A stretch of DNA of 64,000 nucleotides, from positions 24,232,282 through 24,296,281 of the forward strand of contig OY979718.1 of the NCBI GenBank assembly GCA_963855995.1, given 5' to 3'. This document shows positions 34,256 through 46,659 of this stretch, one piece after another. The first letter of the stretch is position 1. The number at the start of each line of letters is the position of its first letter. Origin of the DNA: Muricea muricata. Taxonomy: Eukaryota > Cnidaria > Anthozoa > Malacalcyonacea > Plexauridae. A program made the translations under genes and the position numbers. Below the pieces are notes generated by a model. The model saw nothing but the letters and a program-made list of their open reading frames with translations, did not search any database and had not been told where the DNA came from.

Positions 34256-35173
34256 TTTTAGTGTCGTGAAAGTATCCTGCTTTTTGGCAGCGTTAGGTGC
34301 GGCGTAATGGTATAGTTAACCAAAATGAGGATATAAACATATAACGAATTGAAGCTATTGAGAAAGGAAAGTCAATACGATTGTAGCGGTTAGTTGAAGC
34401 GGAAGAGGATGTACAGTCTAAATTGCATAGGCCTGACTGGATATCGAACCGCATACGATTATAACTGAAAAGCCGATACGCAAATTATAACTGTTATACA
34501 CATGATATTCAAAATCAGACATTAATTCACACTACTTCAAGCCTATTTCCTCATGGCTGCACAGTGAAAGTAAAAAAAATACGACTGAACTTACTGATGG
34601 ATTAAACACGTTTTTTGAGGAGAACAGTCATTCCGGAAACCATTGGTACTGCGCTTTCCATCACTTCGCCTGTGTGATGCACTTTCGTGGATACGATCAA
34701 GTTGCTATGCATTGCCAGAAATTGGCGACAAAATGATTACCACTTGCTGGGTTATTTCATATGACTCATATTCACCGATGAATATTCAGCGGTGAATATT
34801 CGTCGGTGAATAATAACTGATCTGACATATTGAGATAATTATGATAGGCAAGTCTCATATTATTTATTTTCTCCAATTATATATGCATTACAACATATAC
34901 ATATGCAGTTAAGGAAATTAAAACGAATCAACCAATGACTTTGAATGACCCTACCTAACCCTATATCAGTAACGAAGTTCTATTTTAACACTATAATTAT
35001 CCAATTGCGATACATGTTCGTTACTTTAACTGTGTAGTACCCACTGAAAGTTTCATCTACTCACACATCGTTACATATCCAATAACTAGACCACTACACT
35101 ATAATCAAGATAATTATATAACCACTATACTATACTCTATCTCGCATAACGATGCATCAAGTATGAAGGTTTC
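34256..35173. other. Tandem-unit spacer and 3' UTR of gene D
   Basis: Same content as 30464-31381; poly(A) signal on the minus strand near 34860. Confidence 0.5.
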
Positions 35174-36142
35174 TCAGTAATATCCTCCAAACCACCAGTT
35201 TGTTGTTGAATCAGGACCAGCTGTGCATCGAAACTTTTTGTTTGTAGAATCATACCATCCAAAGTTATCTTCAGTGAAAACAGAACCAGCAGCTGCATTG
35301 AGATCACATTTTGGACTGCGACTACTGTCGACATGTATCATTTCTCGACCGACAATTGTGTACCACAGTAAAGAGCAGTGTGCACATTGATGGCCCCGAA
35401 TATTCACGAATTCCATCTTTTTGCAAACGCTGTAGCCACGAAAGGTCATTACATCAAAATCTTTGAACGTTGTACGACAGTAGTCGGTGTAGATGTGTTT
35501 CGAGTGTTGTGGAAAGCTGCAAGTCACTCGCCAGTGTGTTGATTGCTGTTTAAAATGATTCATTTGGGTGTAGGACATTCGATATCGATACCAGTTGGGT
35601 GTGTTCTCGTTAAGTGGCGCGTTTTCAGAGAACGAATGTTCCTGTACTTGTTTTATTTTTCTATTCTCGAACGAAAACGATTCAACCAGCGTCCATGCTG
35701 ATCCAGGCTCAGACTCAAAATCACAATACACGGTGACGTGGCTGTTGGAGAGAGAGATTTGATAGAAACCATTTGCGATGAAACCTATTTTGTGAAGATC
35801 AAGACAACTTCGGGCTTTGATTTGCGGCTTGGTACATGGAGGATTGGTTGGGTATGCCTGAACGAAAATGGGTAACAATTAGTACAGCATAGTGTATGAT
35901 ATTTGAATCTCCTAAATACGATACTAGAATTCTATGTTGTTATTATAGTAGTCAGTAGAAGTTTATACCAAACATGTTTTAGATAAACCGAAAATAGTTT
36001 TGTGTCACGATATTTGAACTTCAGAATAAAAATCTTGCAAAATTATAAACATAAAACTATATACCTGGGTGCCCACTGTTCCTGAATACTTTGCGTTGAT
36101 AAAAACTGTCAGAAACATGATTGAATGAAGAATTGTTTTCAT
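35174..36142 (-). CDS. Secreted fibrinogen-like protein, gene D
   Basis: Exon 1 is 36065-36142 (26 codons, MKTILHSIMFLTVF); exon 2 is 35174-35857 (227 codons plus stop); phase 0. The predicted 253-aa protein has the same exon 2 sequence as gene C, 3792 bp away, and the flanks are almost identical too. All family cysteines, the fibrinogen-like start (CLDLHKIGFIANGFYQI, VYCDFESEPGSAWT) and the WWFGGYY end are present. The near identity could be real recent duplication or an assembly effect. Confidence 0.85.
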
Positions 36143-36524
36143 TTTGAGTGTCGTGAAAGTGTACTGCTATATGGCTTTGTCAGGTGCTGCGTAATGGTAT
36201 AGTTAACTAAAATGAGGATATGAAGATATAACGAATTAATGTTATAGAGAAAGGAACGTCAATAGGATTGTACCGTTTAGCTGAAGCGGAAGAGGACCCA
36301 CAGGGTAAATTGTATAGGCCTGACTGGATATCAAATTATTGGCCTGACTGGATATCATACGATTATAACTGTAAGCCGATATGCAAATTAAATGTTATAC
36401 ACATGATATTTAAAATCATACATTAATATGAATACATAGCAGGATGAAAACAATTTTCAAAAACTAAGGCAAGCAGATAACTCAGGCTCATTTGTGAACG
36501 TTTTGGTGACATATTTATTCAGAT

Positions 36525-36853
36525 CAGGCTCGGACTGGCCTATGTGCCACTGTGCCATGGCACATGGGCCCCTACTGGGACATCAAATGGGCCCTTGACA
36601 ATGGTTGTTTAATTTCCGTATTTGTAAACATTCAAAGATGTTTAAAACAGACTATCAGGCAGTACGAAACGAAAATAAAAGGGGCCGGATGGAAATGATT
36701 TGGAATTTTTGAACTCTTCAAGGAAGCGGTTAAATAATTCATTATGTTCTCTCCAGAAATCTTCATCTAAAACATTCAGGACAGCAAAAAATTTCAGGGC
36801 TCCTCTCAGTGCTAGAATGGCAAGGCCCCTTAATTGGGGCCAGTCCGAGTCTG
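36525..36853. mobile_element. hAT-type MITE, copy 3 (329 bp)
   Basis: Same termini and ATTCAGAT target duplication (36517-36524, 36854-36861) as the other two copies. Confidence 0.9.
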
Positions 36854-36861
36854 ATTCAGAT

Positions 36862-37640
36862 TGGGTATTACTAAAGTACACAAAGTCAATTTCAAAATTT
36901 ATCGCTTTTTATAGAATTACAATGCACATTGCTTACACTGTTGCACGTTGAATCTTTTAAGGATTCCTTCTAGGTACTGGTTGACTGATTGCGATTGTTC
37001 GTGACTTTCGATCACGTTTGATTAACATTTGTTTGTATACAAACAGGTTGTTTGTATACAAACAATTTGGCTCAGTTTCTTATCTATATATTAAGTCTGT
37101 CAAAGAAACAAATGGCAAGCTCAGCTTTAAAATAGTCCAGTCGCTCAACAGCAGCAGCTCGAAATCCCGATACTTTCATTTTTCCCGGACCAGCAAAAGA
37201 ATGGTAGGATTGGGTTCAAAACTTATTCAAAATTTTACGACATTCGTCGTAAAATTGCTTCAAAGTCGAAGACAGGGCCTATAACATACCGTGCAAAAAG
37301 AAAAACCCTACGACGTCGTCGCTTGATGATGCTTGCGGGTGCGGGTGCTCGGGTGTCAATTGTCTTCTTTCGTATTCAAGCTGCCGTAGCTTCCTGCTTT
37401 CAATATTAGGAACAATAGCAAGCACCAATTCTCTAGTGAGACCACAGACACCTTTGATACGATGGCCCTAAAATAAATAGGCATTAATTTCGGAGGAAAA
37501 GGACAAGCAATGTCCAAAAACAATGGTCAGCTTTTGACCTCTTTCATAATGACGACAAATGCAGTTGATTGGCTGTGTGAAATGTCCTATACCAATTAAA
37601 TTTCATGTAACATTTTTCGCATTTGACGTCATTATTAAAA
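36862..37640. other. Tandem-unit spacer, right limit of block S1
   Basis: Follows 33070-33850 with more differences than the rest of the unit (for example 37205-37400), then leaves the homology near 37640. No gene. Confidence 0.5.
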
Positions 37641-37700
37641 GATACGACCTATTGACGTCAATTGTCGAATAGTCGTGGGTATAGGTACACAGCAAAAAAT

Positions 37701-37902
37701 TACGAGTTGTTGAAAGCAGGTTGAGACAATGTTGTGCTGCCCATATTGTTCAATGTTGTCAACAATATTGTTCAGCATTGTTACACCCAATTGCGGGCTG
37801 GATTCAGGCTCAACAACTTGTTCAGTATTGTTAACAACATTGAACAATGTGGGCAGCACAACATTGCTCAATCCTGTTTTCAACAATCTTCAACAACTCG
37901 TA
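37701..37902. mobile_element. Foldback MITE (TACGAGTTGTTGAA ends)
   Basis: The left arm TACGAGTTGTTG, CAATGTTGTGCTGCCCA, TTGTTCAATGTTG is matched by its complement in the right arm ending CAACAACTCGTA. The whole 202 bp can fold on itself. A shorter element with the same ACAATGTTGTGCT / AGCACAACATT core lies at about 60560-60640. Confidence 0.8.
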
Positions 37903-39339
37903 TGCCAGAGCATCCAATCGTCCAACAGCCGATACTTCATGTCTGCAATATAGGCAGACCGTGTGTCAACGTTTAATCCTCTTCCATCTTACCGCTTTAT
38001 GCCAATTCCTTATTGTTCACAGAATATTTGCTCCTCTTTCATTGCCTTTTTTTCTAAGAAAAGGTACCACTGCTTGGGAATTGGGATATTAGCCGATTGC
38101 TTGTTTTCCTCCGTGACGGTGTTTGGGTCATGCAATGCCTCTCAGAAGAGTCTTATGTCAATTCCTGGGATTGAGCCTTCGCGCAGACAGTTTATCAATT
38201 GCTTAAGTACGTGGTTGTGGTCTTCTCGATAGTGTGTATACTCATGGACTTCACAGTCCCTTACAGGTTGATAAACGTGCGCGGAAAGTCAGCTGGGTCA
38301 TCTGGTAACTCTTTTGAACGACTAATCTCCGAAGGAAACGAATAAATTGCCATGATAGACATCAGTATTTCAGCTCTTGTCTCCGATCGACCTTGAAAAC
38401 ACAACGCATGTATTTATTCGATTTCCTAAACGTATGCCATACGGAATACTTTACCTGTTACAAAATATATGAGTCATGCGAGAACTTCCTTCTCAGTGGG
38501 CACAGAGAATCATCAAAAGTGAGCAAATGCTGTATGACAGCTGTATGATTCTCCACAGTTTCCCTACCTAAAAAGACATGTTAAGGTATACAGCTAATTC
38601 AAAAAAGGTTGTCCGTCAAAAATTTAAAATCTAAATTACAAAATCCAAAATACGAGAGCAAAATGCATCAAGGGGTTCACTTCATGACTTCTGGTTAACG
38701 TTATATGCCTTACGAAGAGCGAAGTTTTGAATAACACTATAGTCGTGATAGTTTTGTCTTTGCCATTTAACTTTGTGTTGTTAGCAGAACGTATGTTGTG
38801 TCTCCTATTTTGGATTTTGTAATTTAGATTTTAGATTTTTGAAAGACAACCTTTTTTGAATTAGCTATATCGTTTATAGGGGTCATATCAAAATCGTAGA
38901 CAACAGCGTAAAATTTACAGAGTTTGTGTAAACTATCCTTTACGTTTTGTCAAGGGTAAAATAAGAACCCGTTTACGCTCTCGCGTAATCGTTGTCTGAT
39001 GTCGCAGGCGTTTGCTTTTATCCACCACCGGCCGTTTGGTTGCTGATCTCAGCATTTTGTAAGGCACGTATCTAGTTGTAGGCATACAAAACGTCAATTA
39101 ACTATATGTTATAATTGTGGGTGTTTGTGTATAGTGTGGAAAGCGATGTGGATAAAATAGAATCTAATTAATTCTTGAAAAGAACTGGCATAAAAAACCA
39201 TTTTCCAATTAAAACTAATAATTTTCCCGTCAAATTTAAAAACATACATCAATATAATTATAAAATTTTAGCGAGTTTCAGTCATTAAAGAAAAGCAAAT
39301 ATACTGTGAGAATCACGGTATTAGTCTTGGTACCTTTAG
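37903..39339. other. Spacer between blocks S1 and S2 (copy 2)
   Basis: Unrelated to the corresponding spacer in copy 1. An inverted repeat of about 45 bp (AAAAAAGGTTGTCCGTCAAA near 38603; TTTGAAAGACAACC near 38836) flanks 38600-38870 and suggests a short TIR element. No gene recognised. Confidence 0.45.
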
Positions 39340-39468
39340 CCTAATGAAGATATTAAACATTTCTTAACCAAAATACTCCAGAAAAGCATCTACAAGAATT
39401 TTTAAAGACCAAAGATTACTGTTAAAAATATGTATATTCAAAATAATAAAAACACAAAATTTACATAC

Positions 39469-39647
39469 TTTGGTTCCGTCATACATATAAGGATTAGGAC
39501 TTTTTATTACTTTTGTAGTTGGCACAATGTAGTGATGGTCTTCCATACATGCGGGGAATATCTGCCCACTCTCAATGTATTGTTTTTCTTCCGCTGTGAT
39601 GTTGTTCCGTAAATAGCTTCTATTAGTCCTTGAACTTAAAGATCCTG
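39469..39647 (-). CDS. Putative internal exon, unknown gene (copy 2)
   Basis: Same open exon as at 18943-19121, with the same splice borders and no visible disabling change. In the adjacent downstream stretch (39360-39420) the two copies differ at only a few sites. Confidence 0.35.
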
Positions 39648-41704
39648 CTAGATGTTTTCAATTTTCTTTCATCTCTTCATTATCCACCGAACAACCAAAA
39701 TTGTCTAGTTGAAAGCCAAATGTCATCAAGTTCAAAAAGATATCCCTGGTCATTTTCCGAGAAAATGTCCAAATTCAAAAAGCATTCCCTTAGTGCATCA
39801 GCAATCATGGATGCTTCGTTTGCAATAGATAGGATTTTATAATCCATGCTTTGGCCGTTGGCCATGTAAACTTCGTGCAATTTCACCATCTGATTCTATC
39901 ACATCATCTGAGCCAACTAAGATTTCATTACTAGAACTTGTAAGGATTTCACCATCGGTGTGTTGTGAGTATTGACCAACTGAGATTGGTGGGATTTTGT
40001 CACTCAAACCAGATAAGCTTTCATAAAGCAAGCTACGTTGGATTCCATTGCCTGCATTAGAGCTAAGTGGAATTTCATTTTTTGTACTTGGTGAGATTGT
40101 ATTATCATTCAAACTTTCAAGGACTTTTTCATTTGAGCAAGATGGGACTTCTATTTTTGTAGTTCGCTGTGAATCGTCATTTAATTCATGCTGCCAAAAA
40201 CTTCCTCTGAATAAAAAGGGCAAAATGGTTCTTCAAACCTAGCCTTTGAGATGATAATGAGAGAAAAGCTGATGTTATAGCTAATCAAACCATGAGGCCT
40301 TCTGTTCAATGCCATTCGTATAAATCTATTTTCTCTTCCAATGAGAAACAATGGTTCAGGTGATATACCAGGTTGTGCTTTCCCTCAGTATGAAGAACTT
40401 TCATTGCTGAAAGGCTCTTCCACAGGAAATCATGTTCAACAAATGAACAGAAGGCATGACCACCAGAAGTTAAAACAATATGATGATATAAACATTGCAG
40501 AATCTATTTACGCTGGTAAATGCTGTTATAAACTTCTTTGTATTGATTCTTTCATAAGCAAAGGATTAAAATTGGTGAGATACATGCAGAAATATTCTTA
40601 ATCAATTGCTTTGATGGAGTTGAAGCGCAATCATTTCCTTTAGAATAGGTCAGTTCAGATACATAATCGACATCATAAAAATCCTAAGCTTCTTTAACTG
40701 CTTATTCAAATGCTTTGTAACGATTGCCCGACATGATTATCCTAAAAAAGGGAAATAGTGAATTGTACTTAATGCATGTTAACTACATAAGTATCATTAA
40801 AAAATTGCAGAAAATATAACTGCACTAGACTGTTAACATTCAATTAAACAAGATAATCACTGCACCAACCAAAAGAAGAATTTTATTTTCAAGGCAATGT
40901 ATTCTAATTTAAAGCACTTTAATATTCTAGTTTAAACAAACTTGTTCTAGAAGACTTGCATATTTAGTTTGAAAGACTGATGAAGCACATTCATTCCAGA
41001 AATTTATAATTTTACTGTTGGCTATTTGTCTAAGTAATTGGCATCCCAGAACAAGCAAATGTGCTTTTATTTCACCAGTTGTCCAGTTACCATATGCAGT
41101 CGAATTCGGATTGCACTTTCCATTTGTTTCGTTAGCAAATGATTTTCATGTTGTTTTTTCTTTCCCTGTTTATCCCGTTTTTTTTAGTGTTTTCAGGAGT
41201 ATTGCCTCTGACAAATACGATCGTTTCCCCAGAACTAGCTGACTCTATCAGGACAAAAGAATTAAATAATTCGAAAATATTGGATTTAGGTTGCACCAAA
41301 TATGTGTAATAAAGGAACGCCAGGGGCGCCATAAAATATTAGCGAAAACAACGTTTGACGAACGTAAAAAAAGGAAATACGCAATGACTACACAAGTATA
41401 AGAAGTGGGAGCTCTCTTACTTGAAACATGCAACTTAGAACATTAGTAGACATGCATATTACAGTATGACGCTAAATTATATAACCAAGTAATTTTATTC
41501 CTCATTTTTATTTTATGAACATCACAGTCATATATCTGACTTTTTGTTGAAAATTAAAAACAAGATTCTAGCACAACATTTTTACCAAAGTTCTAGCACC
41601 AAACCTTATTTTCGATTCAAACGCCCGCCATCTTAAAATACACAATAGTAATGCATTGCGATCGTAGCGCGATCACGGCTTTGGGTAGGGAGTTGGAATA
41701 GGCG

Positions 41705-44700
41705 CGGATATTAAATGTGGAATCAACTTAAAGTTCATGTGACTGTCGAGGACGATTTATTTTACTAATGACAATTTGACATTTATCTTCTCTTCATTTT
41801 CAAACCAACATGTTGGAGTCAGTCTGCTGTTGCAATATATCCCGGACTGCTTCTCACTGCTCCAAAATCATCTTCGTTCCCAAGCCTTATTGGCTGCCTG
41901 CGTTGCCATAAGCCCTGGGACAAATCGAACCAGAACACCACAAATCGCGGTGTTTGCCAGAAGTAAACAAACAATAACAGTGGACTAGATATGCCCAGTC
42001 ATCTTATTTTTTCACAAAGAGTGGAGCGCTTTATGTTGTGAAATATGTATCGTTAGGAACAACAATAGGTGGATATTCGAATTCTTTACCCTATTTTATA
42101 TTGGAATCATATATGTTAAGGAAGTGATATATTGGGTGTCATATTACATTAGAAGTACCTAACAATGTTGATTGAATTTGCAGCAAAAGCAACTCAAAGC
42201 TTTGTCTTCTGCCTTACAGTGCTATAGCTTCTCACTTAATTCATAGAGAATCAAAAGATTAATTCAAACGATTGAAAATCTAAGGCATTGAATTTTCAGT
42301 CTTTTGGGGATCGTTCTTAGGGATCCTGCGTTTCCTATTGAAAAGTATATCTAATTGAATGACATATTCCAATCGATAGGAACACTGAAAGAGTATCCCT
42401 CAATCTATATTCAAGTTATTAGATTAAAAAATAGTCTGTTAGATTGAAAAATTCTTCAAACTTTTGAAAGACATGGATTGAAAAATCCCTCAAATAAACC
42501 AATGTTTTAAAGTTGAGTTGGTCGTTTTCAATGGAGGTTTATATATAGTTTTATTTTATATACTGGTCTACCCACTCACTGTGCCAAAATATTCTAAGGG
42601 TGTTCAGAGGCATTCTCCTTTGGAATAAGTGTGAAATCGCGCCCAACAGTCTAACATATATAATATTTTACTGACAAGTAGGAGAAGTTAGAGCTTTGCC
42701 ATTAGGATGTCGCTTTCAAACCACAACAAAGCAATCATAAAACATACGATTAAATTCTCATTTCATTATAAACTGAACTTTTAAAAGGCTGTCCAACTTG
42801 ATATGGCACCCTAGTAAGTTGAATTTACATCTATTTATATAAGAAAATATCAATTCCCCTGTTTGCTGTAGCAATTCAAACCTTTCCCTCATAAAAACGC
42901 CCTGTCTAATTTAGATTGTAATATGGTGTCACCTCTCACAGTAGAATATCTAGTGATATTTTTATGTTCCACAACACAAAAACTTAAATCAATTAATCCA
43001 ATCCCTAAACACAATCGTGCTCTTTTGACGTTAGGAAATATTTAATTGCTGAGTTCCATCAACGATCAGCTGGCTTCAAACCATAAAGACTTTGAATATC
43101 ACATAAGCGTCAAGTTACTTCATGTAAATTTCGTTGTCGAGATTCCCTGGCAGAAAAGCGGTTTTCACATCCATCTGGTGGACTTCCAAATCACAAACAT
43201 TTGCATGTGCTAAAAAGGATCTTATTGAAGAGTTTCGCCTAACAGGAGAAAATAGTTCATTGTAATCTACACTTTCGGTTTGCGAATATCTCTGTTATTC
43301 AAGTCGCGCTTTGAATCGCTGTACGCATCCTTCTCCATTTCTTGATCTTAATTTTAAAACCCCAACGAGTTCCAACAAGATTCTTTACATCAGGTAGAGG
43401 GACAAATTCCGATGTATCTTATTACTACGTATCTTACAGGATTCAGGTTAATCTTTTTTCACATGAAGATGTCTTCCCAGGTTTCGTCCACTGGCTCATT
43501 ACGATATTTAGCCGCTACAGGTTCAGGTTCACATTCACTCGAACATCATCATCACTCTCATCATTACTCTGAACAAGGTATGGAAATTCGACACGCTCGC
43601 TCTTATTTTATTTCTGTTCGATGGACTGTTTGCTAGTGAAATTATGGAATTTCTTCCATCAAATATAAAATCGATTTCTTCCTCGAATGAAGGATTTCAT
43701 TGGCAGGTCATGCAACTTAAAACCTTTTGTTCCTTCTGGGTATCCAACAAATTTACACTTTCAAAATTTCACTTCCAACTTCTTTCGCATACTGTCCGTG
43801 CACATACTATGCATCCCAATACCTATTTGACACATCAGGCTTTTAATTAAACGAACTTTTAAATGGTGTCATTACTTTCAATGAATTGGCTGTACTGCGA
43901 TTACGGACATATCTATATGGCAATAGTAACAACTTCTGCACAAAATTTGTTAGGCACTTTGGAATGTTGCATCATAGAACGAGCAGTTTCAAGTGTCCTG
44001 CTTGTCTGTTTCCCAGGACTTTTTGTGCAGGACTGTACGGAACTGCAGTTTGGTGTACAATCCATTTTTGTTTCATGTACGCTATAGAATGCCTTTTGAA
44101 TAACATTCTCCGCAATTATCTGAGCGTACAACTTTGAGTTTTTTCTAGTGGTGGTGATTGCATAACTGGTAAGCTTTTCAAATCTTCCCAAGACTTAATT
44201 ATTACTCTATATGTATATCTATATGTATATAACACATGTATATCTTCTGTAGTCATAGATGAAGATGACTTAATAATGAAATGAATTGACATGACATAGG
44301 ACTGCACACATCGCTGAGCACAATTTCAAATGGTCCAGCAGATCGATATGGGATTTCATTAGGATAGGGTGCATGTCAAGTGTTATTTTCCCATGAAACA
44401 GGAGTCACACGTCGTATCATCATTATCTTTGGTAGCGTTCATGCCATCAACCATTCCTCTCAGGCAACATTTACATGGTCATTTTAACAATCTCCAACAT
44501 ATAGAGCTTACCATATGTGTTGCCAACAGCTAGTAGCTTTACGTTCCTTGTAATCCTGCATTCTTCATTGAAAAATTCGCCATTGGACGAAAACAATCAA
44601 TTTCTAAACGGAATGCGAAAACCATCAGTTTCTAAAGAAATGAATAATGATAATAACTTGAAAATAACTTGAAATTTGCATAGCGGGGTAAATTGTCGAG

Positions 44701-44840
44701 CTGGCCACGCTACTGAATGCCATCCAGATCAGAAACCACCACATCAAAAATAAACATCGCTTCATCTTCACTGATTAGATCATTGTCTTTTTCAGCAGAA
44801 CAGGCTGATCTATTTTTGTTCTTTTTTCTTGTTTTCCTGC
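41705..44840 (-). pseudogene. Copia-like retroelement relic (copy 2)
   Basis: Read from high to low coordinates on the minus strand: a pre-integrase region near 44400-44560 (NVKLLAVGNTYGKLYMLEIV, CDSCFMGK); integrase near 44290-44340 (NEIPYRSAGPFEIVLSDVCS) and 43913-44060 (TARSMMQHSKVPNKFCAE); an acidic linker near 43500-43570; RT near 43340-43400 (NLVGTRWGFKIKIKK) and 43130-43290 (VHQMDVKTAFLPGNLDNEIY), then SLYGLKPADR near 43080. This is Ty1/copia domain order (integrase before RT). Many stops and frameshifts. No LTR pair identified. Confidence 0.8.
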
Positions 44841-45470
44841 TCGATGGCAATCTTCGGCAGTTTTAGAATCACTGATATGATTAACACCATTTAAACGAAT
44901 ATTTTTTACCTTTTCATCCGACATATTTTCATCACCAGCGATATCGTGGGCTGTTATTAATGTTTTGAAGTCCTCACAGGTTAACTTGCTAAACCGAGCT
45001 TCATAGCTTGTTCCTTATTGTCAATGTTCACGCACGCCCATCTCTTTCAGTTGGTTATGCAACGCTCTTATAAGTGACTCATAGGCATGTTCTATCCTTT
45101 CTCCAGATTGAAATCGACAAGAATAGTACTGCTGTCGTAATCTTACCTTTTTGCAGTAACGACTCATGCACGACGGCAAACTGTTTCTCTAAATCATCTC
45201 TAAGCGTCTTAAGCTTCTTTCACTGTTTGTGTATTACGTACGCACATGTATTTGGTACTGCGGTTCAATGGCTAAACAAATATGTATCCACGCTTTCTTG
45301 TTCGTATCAGAAGTAAACCTTAGACAAACTTCAGCATTAGCTGTTCAGCATTGCTTCGAAGAGACTCTGCATGCTCAAACAGATGTACAGATCATGGTAC
45401 TCCAAATACATCCAGCGATACATCCGACATTCAGGCCATATTCAGCCTTTCAAACAGCAAAACTTTTTCA
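44841..45470 (-). pseudogene. Gag-like remnant upstream of copia-like pol (copy 2)
   Basis: The minus strand reads ERIEHAYESLIRALHNQL then FSKLTCEDFKTLITAHDIAG near 44950-45120, with stops. Capsid-like in style, not diagnostic. Confidence 0.4.
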
Positions 45471-46588
45471 AAATTTACAACAAACAAGACGCCTGCTAAG
45501 ACTTTCACTCCGCCTGCTAAAACGAAAATGGGCACAAGGCCAGGCAGGGCTGTAACTAGAGCGTTCATTGGGAGTGGAGTATATAGACTTATTTCTGTTC
45601 TGCCCAGCGAATTCCTTTTTAAATCAGTTATTACTAGGGTACCTTCCAAGGCATTTTAAGACATTGCTAGCTCTTTCATCTTTTGTAATCACTAAGATAA
45701 CCAAAAATCAATGTCTGGGTGACTTGTCAGGCACTCTGCCCAAAGTCCTAGTAAGACTGCATTTTTTAGAATTTAATTTAAATCAAAGACTTTCATAGTA
45801 CATATATTAAACAAGATTCTTTTGTCATAATACCACCAACATATGGCTGTTTTTTTTGGGTAGTTGCTAGTAAAGAAAACTTTACTAAAGGTGTATACAA
45901 TTCATAAATATATTAACTTGATAGCATCATTTAAATCAATTCTGTAGCACACTACCTGAAGTCTCCACGATATAATTTGTTGGGAACTTTAGACTAACAT
46001 ATGTATTTCTGGAATTGGAATGTCAAATGCCTTTTACCTTTTATAAATGTATGAGATCTCACAAGCAAGCAAATTATTTTGCACACAATATCAGCATCTC
46101 AACATAGGTTGAAATAGAAAACCAAAGAAAGAAATCACAACGAATACTTCGTGATTGGAACTAGGGACACATTTCCTAGACTCACTCCTTGATCATGGAA
46201 TGATGGAGTATTTTAAAATTTGCCGTTTTAAAACATTTCTGGAGCAATGTTTTGATGAAGAACCTTCCTTTCCATTTTTGTTCACTATTACATGTTAAAA
46301 ATTGTGTTTTGTATATAAATATTTCAGTAGAATTTGCGCTTGATTCTTGTAAAAAACATGTTATAAACCACAGTGCGTCAGTGGCCCAAACTCACCATGC
46401 AATGGTTCAGTTTACGATGTTTGGTTTTCGCTCTTAATTTTGGAAATAAAATTAATTTTAATTATACTAAAATTCTTTTACCGATTCTATACGTTTTTGG
46501 GTAATTTTAAAGCAATATTATAATACATTAAAAATGTCTTAGTAAGCCAAACTTACACTTAGATTGGACAAGACTCGCTACCCCAGTT
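45471..46588. other. Intergenic, nothing recognised
   Basis: The open frame 45568-45798 and its neighbours do not resemble known proteins. Confidence 0.4.
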
Positions 46589-46659
46589 GACTCAATAGCT
46601 CAATTGGTAGAGCGGCAGTCTAGACGCCCGAAGATGCGAGTTCAAACTCCCCTCGAGAC
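46589..46659 (+). repeat. tRNA-derived SINE head or pseudo-tRNA
   Basis: A good A box (TAGCTCAATTGGTAGAGC) with a perfect 4-bp D stem, and a B-box-like GAGTTCAAACTCC 27 bp later. The acceptor stem pairs at 5 of 7 positions, but the anticodon and T stems are poorly paired, so a working tRNA is unlikely. The usual explanation is a tRNA-derived SINE with an RNA polymerase III promoter. Confidence 0.6.

Larger units (their letters stand above)
30200..36420. repeat. Segmental duplication block S1, copy 2
   Basis: Counterpart of 12130-18240. The two internal tandem units are 3792 bp apart and almost identical to each other, more alike than the two units of copy 1. This points to recent duplication or gene conversion here. 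The unit continues further right than in copy 1, to about 37640, including a third hAT MITE. Confidence 0.9.
39340..45470. repeat. Segmental duplication block S2, copy 2
   Basis: Counterpart of 18830-23775, retaining the copia-like integrase region lost in copy 1. The left 3.8 kb is near-identical; the right part is more diverged. Confidence 0.9.

Noticed and set aside
46589-46659. Functional tRNA gene
   Set aside because: Anticodon and T stems do not pair well; only the polymerase III boxes are convincing.
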